A stretch of 15,339 nt of DNA from an uncultured Eubacteriales bacterium. Its GTDB lineage: Bacteria; Bacillota; Clostridia; Oscillospirales; Acutalibacteraceae. The position numbers were made by a program, and so were the translations under genes. Shown piece after piece: positions 14,270 through 15,339 of this stretch. The DNA lies in NCBI GenBank assembly GCA_934667845.1, contig CAKUMQ010000058.1:1-15339 (forward strand), given 5' to 3'. The first letter of the stretch is position 1. Each line of letters starts with the position of its first letter. The notes beneath the pieces were generated by a model. The model saw only the letters and a program-made list of their open reading frames with translations. It did not search any database and was not told the origin of the DNA.

Positions 14270-14283
14270 TTAGCCAAAGCTAA
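14270..14283. promoter_or_regulatory. Operator-like repeat TTAGC-N4-GCTAA, copy C
   Basis: TTAGC-CAAA-GCTAA in the feoA-feoB gap, 28 bp upstream of the feoB start codon. Same arms as the two copies at the operon promoter, different spacer. Confidence 0.6.
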
Positions 14284-14308
14284 CCGTCAGGCAGATCAAA
14301 CGGCCGGA

Positions 14309-14530
14309 TCACTCGACCTCGACCATTTCCGCATCCGCCTTACGGAGGGACAGCTCATAGCCGCGCACGTTCACTTCCACCGGGTCGCCCAGCGGCGCCA
14401 CCTTGCGGACATACACCGTCACGCCCTTGGTGATCCCCATATCCATGATACGGCGCTTGACGGCGCCCTCGCCGTGCAGCTTAACCACCGTCACGGTGTC
14501 TCCGACCTTTGCCGACCGAAGTGTTTTCAT
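14309..14530 (-). CDS. feoA: FeoA domain protein (second copy, next to feoB)
   Basis: This 73-residue SH3-like protein has the FeoA pattern: LRSAKVGDTVTVVKLHGEGAVKRRIMDMGI, then GVTVYVRKVAPLGDPVEVNVRGYELSLRKADAEMVEV. The GDPVEVNVRGYELSLR strand is the most conserved part of the family. FeoA works with FeoB on the cytoplasmic side and is needed for iron uptake in several bacteria. A strong AAAGGAGGA site precedes the start. It is encoded 66 bp before feoB and 52 bp after another feoA, with which it shares only the family fold. Confidence 0.95.
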   Translation of the reverse strand: MKTLRSAKVGDTVTVVKLHGEGAVKRRIMDMGITKGVTVYVRKVAPLGDPVEVNVRGYELSLRKADAEMVEVE

Positions 14531-14582
14531 CTGTTTCGTCCTCCTTTTTGGCAGGCTGACGCCCGCCGCATATGTGTAAAGA

Positions 14583-14795
14583 TCATACCATGATCTTACG
14601 CGCCATTTCCTCGCTGATCGCCACGCGGGTTTCCTTCACGTTGACGATCACGTTTCCGCCCAAGGCGTTGACGATCGTCACGCTTCCGCCCGGTACAAAT
14701 CCCAGGTTTTCCAGGTGCTTTTTCACTTCCGGAGTTCCGCCGATCCGCTTGATGATCTGCTCCTCCCCGACTGTGGCCAGCATAAGCGGCATCAT
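14583..14795 (-). CDS. feoA: FeoA domain protein (first copy, operon start)
   Basis: This 70-residue protein begins MMPLMLATVGEEQIIKRIGG, followed by VKKHLENLGFVPGGSVTIV and GGNVIVNVKETRVAISEEMARKIMV. It fits FeoA (SH3-like, with the LGF-PG turn and the VNVKETRVAI strand). It lacks the longer tail of its neighbour. GAGGTG is close to the annotated ATG; the ATG one codon later (14792) has better spacing and may be the true start. It is the first gene of the operon, about 90 nt after the predicted transcription start. Confidence 0.93.
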   Translation of the reverse strand: MMPLMLATVGEEQIIKRIGGTPEVKKHLENLGFVPGGSVTIVNALGGNVIVNVKETRVAISEEMARKIMV

Positions 14796-14834
14796 GCCAC
14801 CTCGCCTCGCTTTCCGCCCGCGGCGTTTTCCAAA

Positions 14835-14848
14835 TTAGCAGCCGCTAA
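14835..14848. promoter_or_regulatory. Operator-like repeat TTAGC-N4-GCTAA, copy A
   Basis: TTAGC-AGCC-GCTAA in the leader of the first feoA, 34 bp (centre to centre) downstream of copy B. Confidence 0.6.
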
Positions 14849-14860
14849 CTCGCGGGCAAA

Positions 14861-14890
14861 TATATCGGTTAGCCCTCGCTAACCGATATA
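14861..14890. promoter_or_regulatory. Extended operator-like palindrome, copy B, at the feo start point
   Basis: Perfect 13-bp arms TATATCGGTTAGC and GCTAACCGATATA are separated by CCTC. The core TTAGC-N4-GCTAA lies at 14869-14882. The palindrome starts right after the -10 and covers the predicted +1, the position of a repressor that blocks initiation. Confidence 0.75.
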
Positions 14891-14891
14891 T

Positions 14892-14920
14892 AGAATACAC
14901 CTCTTCCGCCTTCTTGTCAA
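14892..14920 (-). promoter_or_regulatory. Sigma-A promoter of the feo operon
   Basis: On the minus strand -35 TTGACA (14920..14915), 17-bp spacer, -10 TATTCT (14897..14892). Start point near 14885, inside operator-like copy B. Confidence 0.85.
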
Positions 14921-14929
14921 CGGGTTTTC

Positions 14930-14954
14930 TGCAAAAAATCCGTCGATTTTTGCA
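14930..14954. repeat. AT-rich inverted repeat upstream of the feo promoter
   Basis: TGCAAAAAATC and GATTTTTGCA pair around CGTC with one bulged A. It lies 10 bp upstream of the feo -35. Possible curved or UP-like DNA or regulator site. The rest of the 14955-15080 spacer shows nothing I can name. Confidence 0.3.
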
Positions 14955-15081
14955 AAATCAGCAATTTGTGCAAACCCTACTGATTGCCGCATAACGTGTC
15001 GTGCAGTTTGCCCACTTGTCGCCCTATCCGGATTCCGGCGGCGGCATTCCCCGATTTTTCAAAAAAAACGCGGCGCCGGGG

Positions 15082-15110
15082 TTGACATTTTCTTGAAAAC
15101 AAGGTATCAT
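15082..15110 (+). promoter_or_regulatory. Promoter of tRNA-Leu
   Basis: -35 TTGACA (15082-15087), 17-bp spacer, -10 TATCAT (15105-15110), ten bases before the tRNA 5' end. Confidence 0.85.
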
Positions 15111-15120
15111 ATCTGTATAT

Positions 15121-15207
15121 GCCGCTGTGGTGGAATTGGCAGACACAAGGGACTTAAAATCCCTCGGCAGCAATGCCGTACCGGTTCAAGCCCGGTCAGC
15201 GGCACCA
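15121..15207 (+). tRNA. tRNA-Leu (anticodon UAA)
   Basis: This 87-nt class II tRNA has acceptor arms GCCGCTG and CAGCGGC, discriminator A, and an encoded CCA end. The anticodon stem AGGGA/TCCCT encloses the loop CTTAAAA, giving anticodon TAA, which reads UUA/UUG leucine codons. A long variable arm (CGGCAGCAATGCCG) and the T-loop GTTCAAG complete the structure. It is a single-gene unit with its own promoter and terminator. Confidence 0.96.
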
Positions 15208-15213
15208 CAGACA

Positions 15214-15254
15214 GAGTGTTCATAACGCTTCCGCGTTATGAACACTCATTTTTT
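15214..15254 (+). terminator. Terminator of tRNA-Leu
   Basis: Perfect 15-bp arms GAGTGTTCATAACGC and GCGTTATGAACACTC with a TTCC loop, followed by A and six T. It starts seven bases after the tRNA CCA end. Nothing assignable was seen from 15255 to the window end. Confidence 0.93.
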
Positions 15255-15339
15255 ATGCTTTTTTATGCCGGAGCGTTTGCATATTGGCTTTTTTCTAAAA
15301 TAAAAAGGGCGGTTTCAGGTCATACTTTTCGGGTACAAT

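Noticed and set aside
14835..14890. The feo inverted repeats as an RNA riboswitch or leader hairpins
   Set aside because: The loops are not conserved among the three copies, and one copy sits on the promoter start point, so a DNA operator explains them better; an RNA role is not excluded.
15295..15339. Minus-strand frame ending in TAG that could be the C-terminus of a gene beyond the window (ends VPEKYDLKPPFLF)
   Set aside because: Only 14 codons are visible, which is expected by chance about half the time, and no terminator follows on that strand.

Overview
The window reads as chromosomal DNA from a GC-rich Firmicute, most likely a gut Clostridia member of the Oscillospiraceae/Ruminococcaceae type. 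The evidence is AGGAGG-like ribosome binding sites, sigma-A promoters (TTGACA-17-TATAAT type), a T-box riboswitch, a CarD-like regulator and a clostridial-style FeoB. Nearly everything lies on the minus strand; only an alpha/beta hydrolase and a tRNA-Leu gene are on the plus strand. Organism assignment is inference from gene content and style.

Layout from left to right. (1) The N-terminal end of the glutamate synthase large subunit (gltB), with a promoter and an intrinsic terminator in its short leader. (2) A CarD-family RNA-polymerase-binding regulator. (3) An OmpR-type response regulator and histidine kinase overlapping by ATGA, with their own promoter. (4) A divergently oriented membrane-anchored alpha/beta hydrolase. 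(5) A perfect palindromic terminator shared with the convergent glycerate kinase gene. (6) A three-gene ABC importer operon of the TrpXYZ type (lipoprotein, permease, ATPase). It is preceded by a complete T-box leader with a UGG specifier and a tRNA-contacting bulge ending in C, both pointing to uncharged tRNA-Trp as the signal and tryptophan as the likely cargo. A possible 38-codon reading frame sits between the T-box terminator and the first gene and overlaps its start.

(7) A solitary collagen-like, phage-tail-fibre-like gene with its own promoter and terminator and no other phage genes near it. (8) A class I SAM methyltransferase gene with a near-consensus promoter. (9) A ferrous iron uptake operon: two separate feoA genes, feoB with a large extra-cytoplasmic insertion, a 56-residue FeoB-associated cysteine-rich membrane protein and, past a terminator-like hairpin, a heavy-metal-associated (HMA) domain protein. 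Three copies of the inverted repeat TTAGC-N4-GCTAA sit in this operon, one directly on the start point, and look like operators for a metal-sensing repressor. (10) A tRNA-Leu(UAA) gene with a strong promoter and a 15-bp terminator stem.

No mobile element, CRISPR array or defence system was seen. The regulatory layers (T-box plus small ORF, Feo operator set, gltB attenuator) and the orphan tail-fibre-like gene are the parts most worth a second look.
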